Below, in pieces: positions 55,146 to 64,000 of a DNA stretch of 64,000 nt (position 1 is its first letter; each line of letters starts with the position of its first letter). The DNA is taken from the NCBI RefSeq assembly GCF_007570825.1, contig NZ_SUNB01000002.1, positions 62,001-126,000 of the forward strand. Direction: 5' to 3'. This DNA is from Pleionea sediminis. Its GTDB lineage: Bacteria > Pseudomonadota > Gammaproteobacteria > Enterobacterales > Kangiellaceae. Under the pieces are notes generated by a model that saw only the letters and a program-made list of their open reading frames with translations, was not told the origin of the DNA and did no database searches. The position numbers were made by a program, and so were the translations under genes.

Positions 55146-55628
55146 CTACATCCAACCTTTCAACTTAGCATTTTGAATTTCTTTATGCTTTTTAAGTAAA
55201 GCTTCTCGCTTTGATTTATTCTCTCTATCTAAAATTTTGTAATTCTTATGTTTCGCAAAATAAGGGCCTAACCAGCCTTCTTCATGAGTACGTGCCATAG
55301 TCCATGACATATTTTTTGGAAAAACCAAATAATCTGAAAGTGAACAAGATTTAGGTAACTCATTTGTTACTATCGCTAACTCTCCATCATTGGGAAGAAT
55401 AATATATTCTGGTTCTAATCGAGATAAGTATTCCTTTTCAGCTTCCTCCCCCTCTACTGCCAGATATTTCTTAAAACTAAATATATGCCAATGATAAGCT
55501 TTAATATTTGCGCCCGATTTATCTTTACAATAGACTCTAATCCAATTAGCTTCGATTTCTCTCGTTTCTGCCTCATTGTAAACACGAATGACCTTGCCTG
55601 GTTCAACGGTATATTCTGGTTGACTCAA
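55146..55628 (-). CDS. Hypothetical protein, DUF4275-like
   Basis: This 160-residue soluble protein contains YHWHIFSFKKYLAVEGEEA (about 44-62) and PKNMSWTMARTHEEGWLGPYF (about 103-123), which I recall from DUF4275-type proteins, but I cannot confirm. Start is probably TTG at 55628 with AGGAG upstream. The C-terminus is Lys-rich. Nothing nearby reveals its job. Confidence 0.5.
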   Translation of the reverse strand: MSQPEYTVEPGKVIRVYNEAETREIEANWIRVYCKDKSGANIKAYHWHIFSFKKYLAVEGEEAEKEYLSRLEPEYIILPNDGELAIVTNELPKSCSLSDYLVFPKNMSWTMARTHEEGWLGPYFAKHKNYKILDRENKSKREALLKKHKEIQNAKLKGWM

Positions 55629-55648
55629 ACTTCTTGCTCCTATTACAA

Positions 55649-56350
55649 CTACAATTTTTTAAAAATCTTTTTAAAGACAGTTGCAACAAACTGTTTAATA
55701 TTAACGGGAATAATGACAAACATGGCTATCCCTTTGTTAAAGTTTGGGTTGACCCTGCAGTAGTACTGAATCTCAAGTTTATTGCTCTCTTTGAATTCTG
55801 CAAGTTCACTTTCTGAATAGTTACTTATCCTGCCCGTCGGTACTAAACAACGCAAACCTGCTTCAGGACTAACTTCGCCACTCGAATTAAATCGTTCAAA
55901 AAGTTTATTTGATTCCGAATGATGAGGATGCGGCCAAACGATTCCCGTATTTTTTGCAATTGCTCGATACATTGCAGGACTCAACATGGTGTCTGCGTAA
56001 TAGATTTTCCGCCAAGGGTGAAACAGCCAACACTTTAAACTTTCCAATAACGAAAATTTAAAAGTATTGCCCCCCTTTCTAAACTCAGGATAGAAGCCCG
56101 CAGAAGCTCGAATAACAATAGCGCCCACTTCATTACTAAAAGTCAGCAAACAATACCCAACTAACTTGTCGCCATTAAAATAAAGCCTGAGTTTTCGTTG
56201 AAATGCATCGGCGCCCGTAAAATATTTCTGTAAGTATGCTTCAGGCGAAACATTCGAAAAGCTAACCTGAATGATTTCAGCAATAGCTTCACGCTCTGAG
56301 TCTGACATCCACTGCTTGGTTTGCGTTAAATCCTTTGTTCGTAATTTCAC
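55649..56350 (-). CDS. GNAT-like acyltransferase-type protein
   Basis: This 233-residue protein has a likely acyl-CoA N-acyltransferase fold (LRLYFNGDKLVGYCLLTFS, then VIRASAGFYPEFRKGG, about 55-95) with a Gly-rich turn where acetyl-CoA would bind, but the consensus is weak. GTG at 56350 is more likely than TTG at 56356 because AGGGG lies nine bases upstream. The C-terminus is basic and hydrophobic (GIAMFVIIPVNIKQFVATVFKKIFKKL). Confidence 0.5.
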   Translation of the reverse strand: MKLRTKDLTQTKQWMSDSEREAIAEIIQVSFSNVSPEAYLQKYFTGADAFQRKLRLYFNGDKLVGYCLLTFSNEVGAIVIRASAGFYPEFRKGGNTFKFSLLESLKCWLFHPWRKIYYADTMLSPAMYRAIAKNTGIVWPHPHHSESNKLFERFNSSGEVSPEAGLRCLVPTGRISNYSESELAEFKESNKLEIQYYCRVNPNFNKGIAMFVIIPVNIKQFVATVFKKIFKKL

Positions 56351-56635
56351 AAGCAAATACCCCTAATCAGTTCTAAAACGCCGAACCATCAAATCTATTA
56401 CTACGCCCTATTAACCTGTTTACCTTAAACAATTTCAATAAGGTCAATAGGTTAGTGAAGCTAACCTAGATATCGATACCGGTCAAACTCAATAAAATAA
56501 ATGTTACTCGAAAAAGAGGTAAAAAGAATGAAAATGGAATGACCACCAGCAAAAAGTAGATATACAATCGATTTTGTATATAATTCATACAGGAGCTCAT
56601 GCCTTTGTCTTACAGTCAATATAGCGGTAAATATT

Positions 56636-57772
56636 GTGATCGAGAAATGTCCCAAGTGCGGTAGCCAAGATATATCTGCTGAACAGTGTCACACCTGTGG
56701 AATCTATTTTGAAAAATATGCGCGTTACGAAGAGCATAAATTAAACATAGAAAACGCCAGAAGCCAAGGTAAATCAGACTCAAACAATAATCAGATAAAA
56801 AAACAACACGTCGCAATTTCAGTTGCAATCGTTGCGATCATTATTATTTTTTATAGCTTCCAAAAAGACGAGGAAGCCGCTATCCCCGTTCCGCAAAAAG
56901 TCACCAAGGCAGATGAATCAAAAGCCAAAGATAAGCAGAACCCTAACAGCGTTGCGCAACGGCTACAGGCATCTCATCTACCAAAGAACTCAATTGAAAA
57001 AGCAAGAAACGCAACCGTATTTATTCAAACAGAATGGGGGTCAGTAGGATCGGGATATATCATGGATTCAGACTGTAATGTGATAACTAATCGACATGTT
57101 GTAGAGTTTGATCAGCAAGGAGCTATTGCCGAAGCCTTAAACTCAACCGAACTTCAAGAAGAATATGTGCGACAACAGCACCGAATATTACTAGCAATTC
57201 GAGACAAGCGTTATGAATTAGAGGATTTGCTCAATTGGAAAGGCGAGACTGACAAAACACGTCAACTCAGAAAAGAAATATCATTATTGCAGCAAGAACT
57301 TGAAAAGATGCCTAAGAACGTTCAACAATTGGTAGAAAAGGAAGTCAGCAAACAAGCTTGGGATTATAAATATTCCAGTCTCTCAGTTTCTTTAGTGGAT
57401 GGCACTGAATATAAAGTAAGAGATGTAAAATTTTCAGATCGTTTTGATCTAGCGCGTTTTCGAATTAAAGCTGAAGATTGTCCATACTTAGAGCAAGCAG
57501 ACTCCACCGGTATACCTCAAGGTAGCCAATTATTTACTATTGGTAACCCATCTGGATTAACCTACACAGTAACCTCTGGTGTATTTTCTGGTTATCGCAA
57601 AGAAGGTGAAAGCACATTTTTACAAACGGATGCTCCAATAAATCCGGGCAATAGTGGTGGTCCGTTAATAAATCCAAACGGCAAAGTGATTGGCGTAAAT
57701 ACTATGGTACTAAGAGATGCTCAAAATATTGGCTTTGCGATACCCGTAGAATATATCTCTGAAGCATTTTAA
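56636..57772 (+). CDS. Zinc-ribbon, membrane-anchored trypsin-like serine protease
   Basis: This 378-residue protein has a small zinc ribbon (CPKCGSQ... CHTCGIYF, residues 5-25), one membrane helix (AISVAIVAIIIIFYSF, about 60-75), and a periplasmic trypsin-like protease domain with His154 (TNRHVVEF), Asp271 (RFDLARF) and Ser340 (NPGNSGGP). Between His and Asp lies a long, charged helical insertion (about 175-245; EDLLNWKGETDKTRQLRKEISLLQQELEKM), unusual for the family. No PDZ domain follows. Start is GTG at 56636. A zinc ribbon inside and a protease outside suggest a membrane-stress sensor or regulator. Confidence 0.85.
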   Translation: MIEKCPKCGSQDISAEQCHTCGIYFEKYARYEEHKLNIENARSQGKSDSNNNQIKKQHVAISVAIVAIIIIFYSFQKDEEAAIPVPQKVTKADESKAKDKQNPNSVAQRLQASHLPKNSIEKARNATVFIQTEWGSVGSGYIMDSDCNVITNRHVVEFDQQGAIAEALNSTELQEEYVRQQHRILLAIRDKRYELEDLLNWKGETDKTRQLRKEISLLQQELEKMPKNVQQLVEKEVSKQAWDYKYSSLSVSLVDGTEYKVRDVKFSDRFDLARFRIKAEDCPYLEQADSTGIPQGSQLFTIGNPSGLTYTVTSGVFSGYRKEGESTFLQTDAPINPGNSGGPLINPNGKVIGVNTMVLRDAQNIGFAIPVEYISEAF

Positions 57773-57880
57773 AGGATTGCTTGTGTAGTGCTCAACCCTT
57801 TACCGAACAAATACTCAAACTTAAAACATTTGATACTGCTAGCAACTACTCTTTTTGAAAAACCAACTAGATAGGTTATG

Positions 57881-58234
57881 TCATTGACAAATGATAGTTG
57901 AAAAACCACCGCATATTAATCGCTTACCATCAAAGGGCATAGGATTATTTTCTGAATTCATACGAGGATCTTCCATAATACGCTTCCACCCCTGGTCACG
58001 AACTTCTTTAGACGGCCAAACCATCCAGGAAAATACAACAACTTTATTTTCTTTACACTTTATCGCCTTTGGGAATGAAGTCACCTCTCCTTCAGGTACA
58101 TCATCACCCCAGTTTTCGTATATTTCTGAAACACCATACTCTTTGAAAACACTCGCCATAAACTTTGCCTGTTCAATATATTTTTCCTTATTTTCGGCAG
58201 GCACCGGAATTACATAACCATCAACGTATGACAT
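57881..58234 (-). CDS. DUF1428 family protein
   Basis: This 117-residue protein matches DUF1428 (YVDGYVIPVPAENKEKY at the start, ending ... PFDGKRLICGGFSTI). Family function is unknown; the fold is ferredoxin-like. No signal peptide. Start ATG with GAGAGGAAATAACA upstream (58240s). Confidence 0.93.
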   Translation of the reverse strand: MSYVDGYVIPVPAENKEKYIEQAKFMASVFKEYGVSEIYENWGDDVPEGEVTSFPKAIKCKENKVVVFSWMVWPSKEVRDQGWKRIMEDPRMNSENNPMPFDGKRLICGGFSTIICQ

Positions 58235-58357
58235 TGTTATTTCCTCTCTATTAAATTCAAACAGTTTCTATCTTATTCGCAGTGACTAGAGTTAAAACCT
58301 AATATTGCATTTCCTTCAGTACCTAAGTTTAGCCGAGATGTATAAAAATTTAAGTTC

Positions 58358-59002
58358 TTATAACTCGAGGACAAATGACATTATTTCCGAAGCACTATGG
58401 GCTTCTTTCTCTTTCCTGAATGCAGGGTTACTATAATGATAAGCTCTATAAGATGCACCATCGTGCAGCTCTACAACCAGTGCGTAACCGTCGAGTACAA
58501 CGAAATCAAGTTTCGGTAGTTTAGATTCATCGGGAAGGGACCAAACATTAAGGTTTTCTAGTTTTTTGTATATTTTTCCCCAATCGAATATATCATTATG
58601 CTTTAACCCGCAGGATTCGAGATTATTATATCTTTCAATAACATCACATCGATGATAAATGCTCTCTAAAAAATACTCTAATTCTTCTGGCTCATCTTTC
58701 CATGCATCAGAACTTCTATCATAAATTAAAACTTTTTGACCTGAGACAACTCCAGCCCCATCAATATTAAGAATTAATAAGTCTTCCGGTGAAATAATTC
58801 CGAAGCCAACCCAGATTCTTATCTCCTTGTTTCCAGCTGCTATCACCTTTTCTCGCAAAGGGACCAAGCCTACCGCTCGAGCTTTTTCATCAGTATATTC
58901 TACGAAACCTGCTGTTTCATCTTCTATTTTTTCTAACGGTAAAGGCTCATTGTGCACACAACTAGATAACAAAATTGACATTACAACTGGGATGAACTTC
59001 AT
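58358..59002 (-). CDS. Hypothetical lipoprotein
   Basis: This 214-residue lipoprotein has a short signal peptide and lipobox LSSC (Cys15). The mature part is mixed alpha/beta and acidic, without a domain I recognise. It lies alone between DUF1428 and the serine hydrolase gene. Confidence 0.75.
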   Translation of the reverse strand: MKFIPVVMSILLSSCVHNEPLPLEKIEDETAGFVEYTDEKARAVGLVPLREKVIAAGNKEIRIWVGFGIISPEDLLILNIDGAGVVSGQKVLIYDRSSDAWKDEPEELEYFLESIYHRCDVIERYNNLESCGLKHNDIFDWGKIYKKLENLNVWSLPDESKLPKLDFVVLDGYALVVELHDGASYRAYHYSNPAFRKEKEAHSASEIMSFVLEL

Positions 59003-59381
59003 AATATTTTACTGCCTCAGTAGCCAAATTATCATAGAAAACGAAAAGTCAGATTAGTGTTCAATGTCATCCGCAGCTCCCAAAGCATACATCAAGCTCC
59101 TTTAACTTGAACTATACTAAACGTATCAGTTCAAGGATAGGTACATTAAGTTAAAAACGAATTTCAAAGCATGGAACGTTGCCTCAATGCTCCTTAAATA
59201 GCAGTTGTATTTACGCTAGAAGCAGTGTCTACGGAAAAACCTTTAAATATTCGACAATTTCGGAACTTTCAAAATTTAACTTCTGATATAAAGTGCTTAA
59301 GTGACTTCATACTAGTTAACAGGTTATCAATTAACACGTAAACCTGTAGCAATCACCGCTACAGGCTTTTTAAAACGTACC
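59003..59381. other. Intergenic region with terminator
   Basis: About 380 AT-rich bases between two minus-strand genes. It contains the hairpin described at 59343-59371 and the promoter of the lipoprotein gene. Nothing else is evident. Confidence 0.4.
59343..59371. terminator. Hairpin downstream of the serine hydrolase gene
   Basis: An 8-base stem CCTGTAGC (59343-59350) and GCTACAGG (59358-59365) with a 7-base loop and C plus five T on the plus-strand side. The minus-strand side has only TTT. It is 17 bases after the stop of the minus-strand gene, so it likely ends that transcript, possibly in both directions. Confidence 0.65.
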
Positions 59382-60716
59382 TTACTTATTCAGGAGGTAT
59401 TCGGCTACGGATTGATAAGCTGGTAAGGAAGTAGGATCAATCTTCGCATTTTTTGCTGTTGGAAAAGACGCGTAACGTACAATAACCATTTCTGCTTTAG
59501 GATCAATGTAAATAGTCTGTCCGTGCACACCGCGAGCTGCATAGGCGCCATGCTCATTATGAAAAACCCACCACATACTTTTATAACTACCATTCGCCAA
59601 CGATTTATACCCTGCTTTTGAAAATGCTTTTCTATTACCGCCAGCTCGAATATTTTCTACCACTTTTTTGGGGAATAATCGTTGGCCATTAATCTCTCCT
59701 TGATTCAACATTAACAACCCAATCCTTCCCAAGTCTCGTAAGCCAGCACTTAAGCCACCTCCGGCAAAAGGCGTTCCTTTCGCATCCACCGTCATGTAAG
59801 CGTCTTGCTCTGCGTTTATCTTACTCCAAATACGTTCTGATAAATTTTGTGCTAAGTCTTTGCCCGTTACTTTTGCGATAAGCCATCCCAATGCATCGGT
59901 ATTAATTGTTTTGTAGCCAAATGCCTCACCATGTTTACCTTTTTGTTTTACAGTGGCTAAATACTCAAAATAACCATTCGGCCCTTGGTAGTCTTTCGGC
60001 TTTGGCAATGGGCTTGCTGCTTTCGAATAAATCCAAATATCGGCGTTAGGGTTAGAGTAATCTTCGCTATAATCAAGCGCGGTCGTCATATCCATAACTT
60101 GACGCACTGTCGCACTACCAAAAGCGCTACTTTTGAGTTCTGGAATTATTGAACCAACCTTGGCATTTTCGTCAAGCTTCCCTTCGACCACTAACGTTTC
60201 TGCAATAAGGCCCGTAAGAGACTTGGTCATTGACATTGCGGCGTGTTTACCTTGCTCATCAAGACATCCGAAATACCTTTCGTAAACAACTTTACCCTTA
60301 TGTAAAATTAATATGCCATCGGTGTAATTGGCTGAAAGAGACTCTTTCCAAGTCATAATTTGTTGACTGCCTGTCGGCATAAAGGTTAACGAATCAATGC
60401 GCTTATCAAGATCATGTTCCAACCGAACAGGATCACCAATACCTCGACTAATTTGCTTCGTTGGCATAAGTTCTCTTATGTGGCATACCGTCCATCGTAA
60501 CTTGGGAAAGCTAAAAAAATTCGAGTCCGGCTGCATGATGAGTTTTTCAGGCGGAACGGGTGAGCCCGTCATCCACTTCAATATCTTCGGGTCAGATTGT
60601 TCTGCAGTTAAGAGAGACTTACTTGAAGATAGTTTTGTGTCAGCAAGATTAGTTGGGGAAAAGAAAACCAAAACAAACAGCAATAAATACAGAGAACGAA
60701 TCATAAGAAGTTCCAT
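59382..60716 (-). CDS. Class C beta-lactamase-related serine hydrolase
   Basis: This 444-residue exported protein (signal peptide LYLLLFVLVFFSPTNLA) has a serine-beta-lactamase fold: SMTK (SxxK, Ser and Lys, about 167-170), YSE (YxN-like, about 220) and a C-terminal HGQT (KTG-like box, about 397-400). It is likely an esterase or peptidase of class C type, not proven to act on antibiotics. Start 60716 or ATG 60704. Confidence 0.85.
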   Translation of the reverse strand: MELLMIRSLYLLLFVLVFFSPTNLADTKLSSSKSLLTAEQSDPKILKWMTGSPVPPEKLIMQPDSNFFSFPKLRWTVCHIRELMPTKQISRGIGDPVRLEHDLDKRIDSLTFMPTGSQQIMTWKESLSANYTDGILILHKGKVVYERYFGCLDEQGKHAAMSMTKSLTGLIAETLVVEGKLDENAKVGSIIPELKSSAFGSATVRQVMDMTTALDYSEDYSNPNADIWIYSKAASPLPKPKDYQGPNGYFEYLATVKQKGKHGEAFGYKTINTDALGWLIAKVTGKDLAQNLSERIWSKINAEQDAYMTVDAKGTPFAGGGLSAGLRDLGRIGLLMLNQGEINGQRLFPKKVVENIRAGGNRKAFSKAGYKSLANGSYKSMWWVFHNEHGAYAARGVHGQTIYIDPKAEMVIVRYASFPTAKNAKIDPTSLPAYQSVAEYLLNK

Positions 60717-60912
60717 TAGTTTATTGTGAACTTATATCCTCTCACAGTATTAATAAAAACTTTTGAGGATTCATAGGTACTATTGATTATTTGACATTAT
60801 TACACTGTTTTTCATTAATTGGATCAATAGAACGATACAAGATTAGCAATAACTACCTAATTATTCAGCAACTCATCTCGTAAACAAATAAAGAATTTTA
60901 TACAAATAGATT

Positions 60913-60933
60913 CAGGCACCCCGAAGGGGCCTG
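60913..60933 (-). terminator. Terminator-like hairpin after the M14 peptidase gene
   Basis: On the minus strand the sequence reads CAGG CCCC TTC GGGG TG CCTG, a stem with a stable loop and small bulge, 14 bases after the peptidase stop. The T tract is poor (AATCTATTT). Confidence 0.6.
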
Positions 60934-60946
60934 TTGGAAGGGAAAT

Positions 60947-61867
60947 TTATAATTGTGTTTTTATAAAATCTAAGCCGCCGGTAACTGCTGCAACTTGTGC
61001 TTTAACACAATCTTCGTCCGTTACTCTTGGACTGTCAGGATAGACTTCGGTGGTTGTTGCATAATCACAATCGGTAAATCCAGCACAAAGTCCTGCTTCT
61101 TTCATAGGGTAATTAATAACACCCTCTTGAGAAATAGGTTCACCGATGATTTTGCCAGTCTCATCAGGCGGAGCAATATGAGTAACTTCGCGAACGTTAT
61201 CGATAATAGCCTTTTGAAAATCGTGCTCTGGCCTTTCTGTATTTCCTACCAGGTAAAACCCATCAGGAATATTCCATACGGACTGTTCAACACCATCCCT
61301 TGCTGCTTTTGCAGGACGAAAAGTCGTGTTATCAGAATCGGTCGTTTCATGTAAATCAAAATGCGCAACAACGAACCCCGGAAGTTGATCGATATACTTC
61401 ATAAACAGAGTAGCCTCTTCCGCTTCTCCATCTGAAGAAAACGATCGGTTTGGATCGACCGTATATGGATTCCAACGATTAATCGTTTCGTATCCCCATG
61501 GACTAATACAGGGCGCAACAATAATGTTAAAAACATCACTGTAGTTTTTTATTTCGCTCTTTACAAAACTTAAAGCTCCGTGAACACCGCTGGTTTCATA
61601 ACCATGAACCCCACCAGTGACAACAACGGTCGGTTTCGCCTCATCCCAATCTTTTGTTCGAACTACAAACAAAGGATAGCGTTTTTTATTAAACGATAAT
61701 GAACCGTACTGCTTAACATCAAATTCATCTTTAATGGCTTTTAATTCTAGCAGTACGTCATTCTTATAGGAACGAAGTACTTTTTGACTTTTGTGCCATA
61801 TTGATTTTTCATTTCCGCCCCAAGGGCTAATTTCTAATAATTCTTCGGGTGTTGAATTCGCTTGCAT
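60947..61867 (-). CDS. M14 family metallocarboxypeptidase-like protein
   Basis: This 306-residue protein shows the M14 zinc signature GGVHGYETSG (HxxE, about 82-91) and a later AHFDLHETTD segment supplying the third ligand. It is likely a cytoplasmic zinc carboxypeptidase or succinylglutamate desuccinylase/aspartoacylase-like enzyme, as no signal peptide is visible. It is nine bases from the methyltransferase gene and probably co-transcribed. Confidence 0.88.
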   Translation of the reverse strand: MQANSTPEELLEISPWGGNEKSIWHKSQKVLRSYKNDVLLELKAIKDEFDVKQYGSLSFNKKRYPLFVVRTKDWDEAKPTVVVTGGVHGYETSGVHGALSFVKSEIKNYSDVFNIIVAPCISPWGYETINRWNPYTVDPNRSFSSDGEAEEATLFMKYIDQLPGFVVAHFDLHETTDSDNTTFRPAKAARDGVEQSVWNIPDGFYLVGNTERPEHDFQKAIIDNVREVTHIAPPDETGKIIGEPISQEGVINYPMKEAGLCAGFTDCDYATTTEVYPDSPRVTDEDCVKAQVAAVTGGLDFIKTQL

Positions 61868-61875
61868 AGATCGAC

Positions 61876-62511
61876 CTATTTAATGATTCCATCTAAAATA
61901 TAAAACACTTTACCTTGTTTATTTTTGTTAAACGCATCGACTGTCAGATTTTCAAACTTATCCTTATAACGTTCATAGACTTCTTCAACGGAATTAAAGT
62001 GACGAACATGGGAAGTATAAGGAAAGTTAGGTACGGTCCCAATAAAATAGGTTCCTGAGCGAATTCTATCGAGAACTTCTAAGTCGCCTTCAACATGCTC
62101 TAGAAACTCAGTACAAACAACACAGTCGTATTCTACCGTTGTAAATAAATCTGTTTTAAATGCATCTTCAACGGAAAAGTTAAATTGAGGTGTCACTTTT
62201 TCAGCCTGTTCAATTCGTTTTGGGCTAAAATCGAACCCATGATAATGCTTAATACCTTTGTCAGCGATAAAACTCGCGAGTTGACCCGGACCACACCCCA
62301 CTTCAAGGACCGATTGTTTTTTCTGACGAACTAATCGGTCACAAATAACGGTCCAAATAAAGTAATATTTTGATTCTGTATAATGAGACTTCCAATGATC
62401 GGCTCTTTCGAATGATTCGTCGTACCAATCCGCGCTTTTTTCTCCGTCTGATTTTCCATAACGTGATTTTTTATTCGAGCTTGTAAACTTATTTCTTAAT
62501 ACTTTTAGCAT
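61876..62511 (-). CDS. Class I SAM-dependent methyltransferase
   Basis: This 211-residue enzyme has motif I VLEVGCGPGQLASF (about 64-77), HGFDF with acidic residue (about 90), VEDAFKTD and VVCTEFLEHVEGDLEVL. It lies upstream of the M14 gene. The acceptor is unknown. Basic N-terminus, no signal. Confidence 0.9.
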   Translation of the reverse strand: MLKVLRNKFTSSNKKSRYGKSDGEKSADWYDESFERADHWKSHYTESKYYFIWTVICDRLVRQKKQSVLEVGCGPGQLASFIADKGIKHYHGFDFSPKRIEQAEKVTPQFNFSVEDAFKTDLFTTVEYDCVVCTEFLEHVEGDLEVLDRIRSGTYFIGTVPNFPYTSHVRHFNSVEEVYERYKDKFENLTVDAFNKNKQGKVFYILDGIIK

Positions 62512-62939
62512 AGCGAAATAGCTCCAGTTACAATGTTACTATCGTAAAAAGATCGACATTGCCGTGGTTATAATTGTTATAAAAGAATGGTCTATGAGCA
62601 TTAATTTCGGCTTCTTGTTATGACTCATTTAACCGATGGATCCTACAACCGCCTTATCCTAACATTCAAAGTCAGCGAATTCAGAGAAAAAATTTTAAAA
62701 ACGTGAAAGCATCGAAATTTTGAACCTTTTTTGCGTAATAAATTTCAAAAAGAAATAATAAAAAGAATTAAACAAAAAAAATAGCTATCTAGACTTCCAA
62801 AAAATATATGACAAGAAAAATACAATTTTGATTGATAACAAGAGCAGGCTTCTGTACTTCAACATCTAACGGTTAAATAACGTATAAAAAAAAGCCGGCA
62901 GATGCCGGCTTTTTTATTTAGCGAAAGGCGTATTTAATA
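62512..62939. other. AT-rich intergenic region
   Basis: About 430 very AT-rich bases between two minus-strand genes. It holds a strong hairpin (62893-62915) and the methyltransferase promoter. I see no ORF. Confidence 0.4.
62893..62915. terminator. Bidirectional rho-independent terminator
   Basis: A perfect 7-base GC-rich stem AGCCGGC (62893-62899) and GCCGGCT (62904-62910) with a 4-base loop, flanked by A tract on the left and T tract on the right, so it works on both strands. It follows the minus-strand amidohydrolase by 25 bases. Confidence 0.9.
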
Positions 62940-64000
62940 TTAATGACGCCAATGGTGCTTTTCTTGCTTTTCTTTAACCGCTTTTGCTGTAGCTTCTGGC
63001 ATACCGCTTAAATTCAAGCGCTCAAAAAAGAATGGTTCACGTTTATGTCCCTTTCGCGCCACCTCATTCATTGACTTAGCATCAAATAACCGACCATTAA
63101 TCATCGTATAAGCAACAAACTCAGAACGCTTAATGTCAGTTAGAACATCGCCATCGATAATTGCCATATCAGCAAGTTTACCCGGCTCGATAGAACCAAT
63201 ATCTTTGTCCATACCTAAATACTTCGCGCCGTCATAAGTTGCGCCACGTAACGCTTCCCAAGGAGTAAACCCGCCTTGATTCATCATCCAGATTTCCCAG
63301 TGGGCGGCTAAGCCTTCACGCTGACCATGTGCACCAATAACAACTCGAACACCTTTGTCGCGTAATTCTTTAGCAAACTTTGCAACTTTGATGTGGTTGT
63401 AATGATCATCAGGTGCTGTCGTACGACGAATGGCTTGTGGCTCTACGAGAAACTTAGGCGTCCAACGCAATAATCGCTCGTTTTCCCAAACATTAGTGCG
63501 GTCATACCAATAGGTTTCACCGCTTAACCCACCGTAGGCAACACCAAAGGTTGGAGAATAGCCACTCTCAGTTTGCGACCACAATTGCTTAACATCATCG
63601 TATCCTTTAGAGATTGGTAAAGCATGCTCAATGCCCGTATGACCATCTATCACCTGAGTCATATTGGCATAGAATTTTGCACCACCTTCGGGTACAACCA
63701 TGATGCCCAATTCATTACCTGCAGCGATAACTTGCTGACGTTGATCACGACGAGGTTGGTTATAACTTTTTACTGAAATAGCGCCCAAATCTTTAAGGCG
63801 TTGAACATGGAATTTAGCATCGTCATAACCATTAATTTTCGCTCGATATCCTGGCGCTTTTGCGCCATACAAAATCGTACCGGTTGAATAAATTCTCGGA
63901 CCAACAATAGAACCTTTACGCTGCATTTCTGACGCCGCAAAAATTTCGCTACTGTCGTTAGATGGATCATGAATGGTAGTTACGCCAAAACCAAGACTCG
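62940..64000 (-). CDS. Amidohydrolase (imidazolonepropionase-like), C-terminal part, truncated by window edge
   Basis: At least 353 residues are present and the frame stays open to the right edge, so the gene extends beyond. The reading continues upstream of the first internal ATG (63926) as SLGFGVTTIHDPSNDSSEIF, the pattern of large amidohydrolases that carry a TolB-like propeller in front. Metal-site His/Asp regions GHTGIEH and VVIGAHGQREG are visible, then GLAAHWEIW, DIGSIEPGKLADMAIID. Substrate unknown; peptidase or cyclic amide hydrolysis is possible. Confidence 0.88.
   Translation of the reverse strand, partial: SLGFGVTTIHDPSNDSSEIFAASEMQRKGSIVGPRIYSTGTILYGAKAPGYRAKINGYDDAKFHVQRLKDLGAISVKSYNQPRRDQRQQVIAAGNELGIMVVPEGGAKFYANMTQVIDGHTGIEHALPISKGYDDVKQLWSQTESGYSPTFGVAYGGLSGETYWYDRTNVWENERLLRWTPKFLVEPQAIRRTTAPDDHYNHIKVAKFAKELRDKGVRVVIGAHGQREGLAAHWEIWMMNQGGFTPWEALRGATYDGAKYLGMDKDIGSIEPGKLADMAIIDGDVLTDIKRSEFVAYTMINGRLFDAKSMNEVARKGHKREPFFFERLNLSGMPEATAKAVKEKQEKHHWRH

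Noticed and set aside
56599-56664. Short out-of-frame peptide before the protease (21 codons) as a gene
   Set aside because: It has a fair ribosome binding site but overlaps the protease start and has no known counterpart; noted in the finding only.

Overview
The window is about 40% GC by eye and comes from a Gram-negative gammaproteobacterium, probably marine. The evidence is the purM-purN / DUF2066-pgsA-like-perM-hda neighbourhood, a proteobacterial class GN sortase system, and gammaproteobacterial-type lipoproteins and T3SS genes. A relative of the Kangiellaceae/Oceanospirillales (Pleionea- or Aliikangiella-like) would fit, but this is a guess from gene content. I see no tRNA, rRNA, integrase, transposase or CRISPR array.

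Left flank, 1-11.9 kb (mostly core genes): the start of spermidine synthase speE (minus, cut by the window edge), an AIM24/TIGR00266 protein, an agmatinase-like ureohydrolase, an AhpD-like protein, the minus-strand run DUF2066 - CDP-alcohol phosphatidyltransferase - PerM-like permease - Hda, a PstS-like/OmpA fusion, purM-purN, a DUF3108 protein and a 2OG-Fe(II) oxygenase.

Centre, about 12.0-40.9 kb: an apparently complete Ysc/Psc-family type III secretion system (T3SS) in three blocks. Block A (minus, 25.3 to 12.0 kb) encodes the YopN-TyeA fused gatekeeper, SycN, YscX, YscY, SctV, SctN, SctO, P, Q, R, S, T, U, a class I chaperone and a candidate effector. Block B (minus, 32.5 to 25.4 kb) encodes LcrG, two LcrV-like tip proteins in tandem, the LcrH-type chaperone, the translocators SctE (YopB-like) and SctB (YopD-like), an ExsA-type AraC regulator and a lipoprotein with a binding-protein-like domain. 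Block C (plus, 33.1 to 40.9 kb) encodes YscB, SctC, SctD, YscE, SctF, YscG, SctI, SctJ, SctK, SctL and a second AraC regulator. Blocks B and C diverge from a 0.56-kb intergenic region that carries a 20-bp direct repeat with a 22-nt period.

After the T3SS, 40.9-45.1 kb holds a minus-strand operon: VIT/VWA sortase target, class GN sortase, PA2779-like protein and PA2778-like C39 peptidase/TPR lipoprotein. Next, on the plus strand, come a second candidate effector with its own chaperone (45.3-46.9 kb), a soluble hybrid histidine kinase, and a secreted double bulb-lectin/GH99-like protein.

Right flank, 51.3-64 kb: ordinary accessory and metabolic genes. They are a DoxX/DCC pair, an SDR, a fatty acid desaturase, a GNAT-like protein, a zinc-ribbon membrane-anchored trypsin-like protease, a DUF1428 protein, lipoproteins, a serine hydrolase, an M14 peptidase, a methyltransferase and a truncated amidohydrolase.

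The most unusual points are the tandem tip proteins (identical termini, divergent centres), the lipoprotein translationally coupled to the ExsA-like regulator, an SctJ without its C-terminal membrane anchor, an NPIH autocleavage site in SctU, and two unrecognised effector-chaperone pairs.
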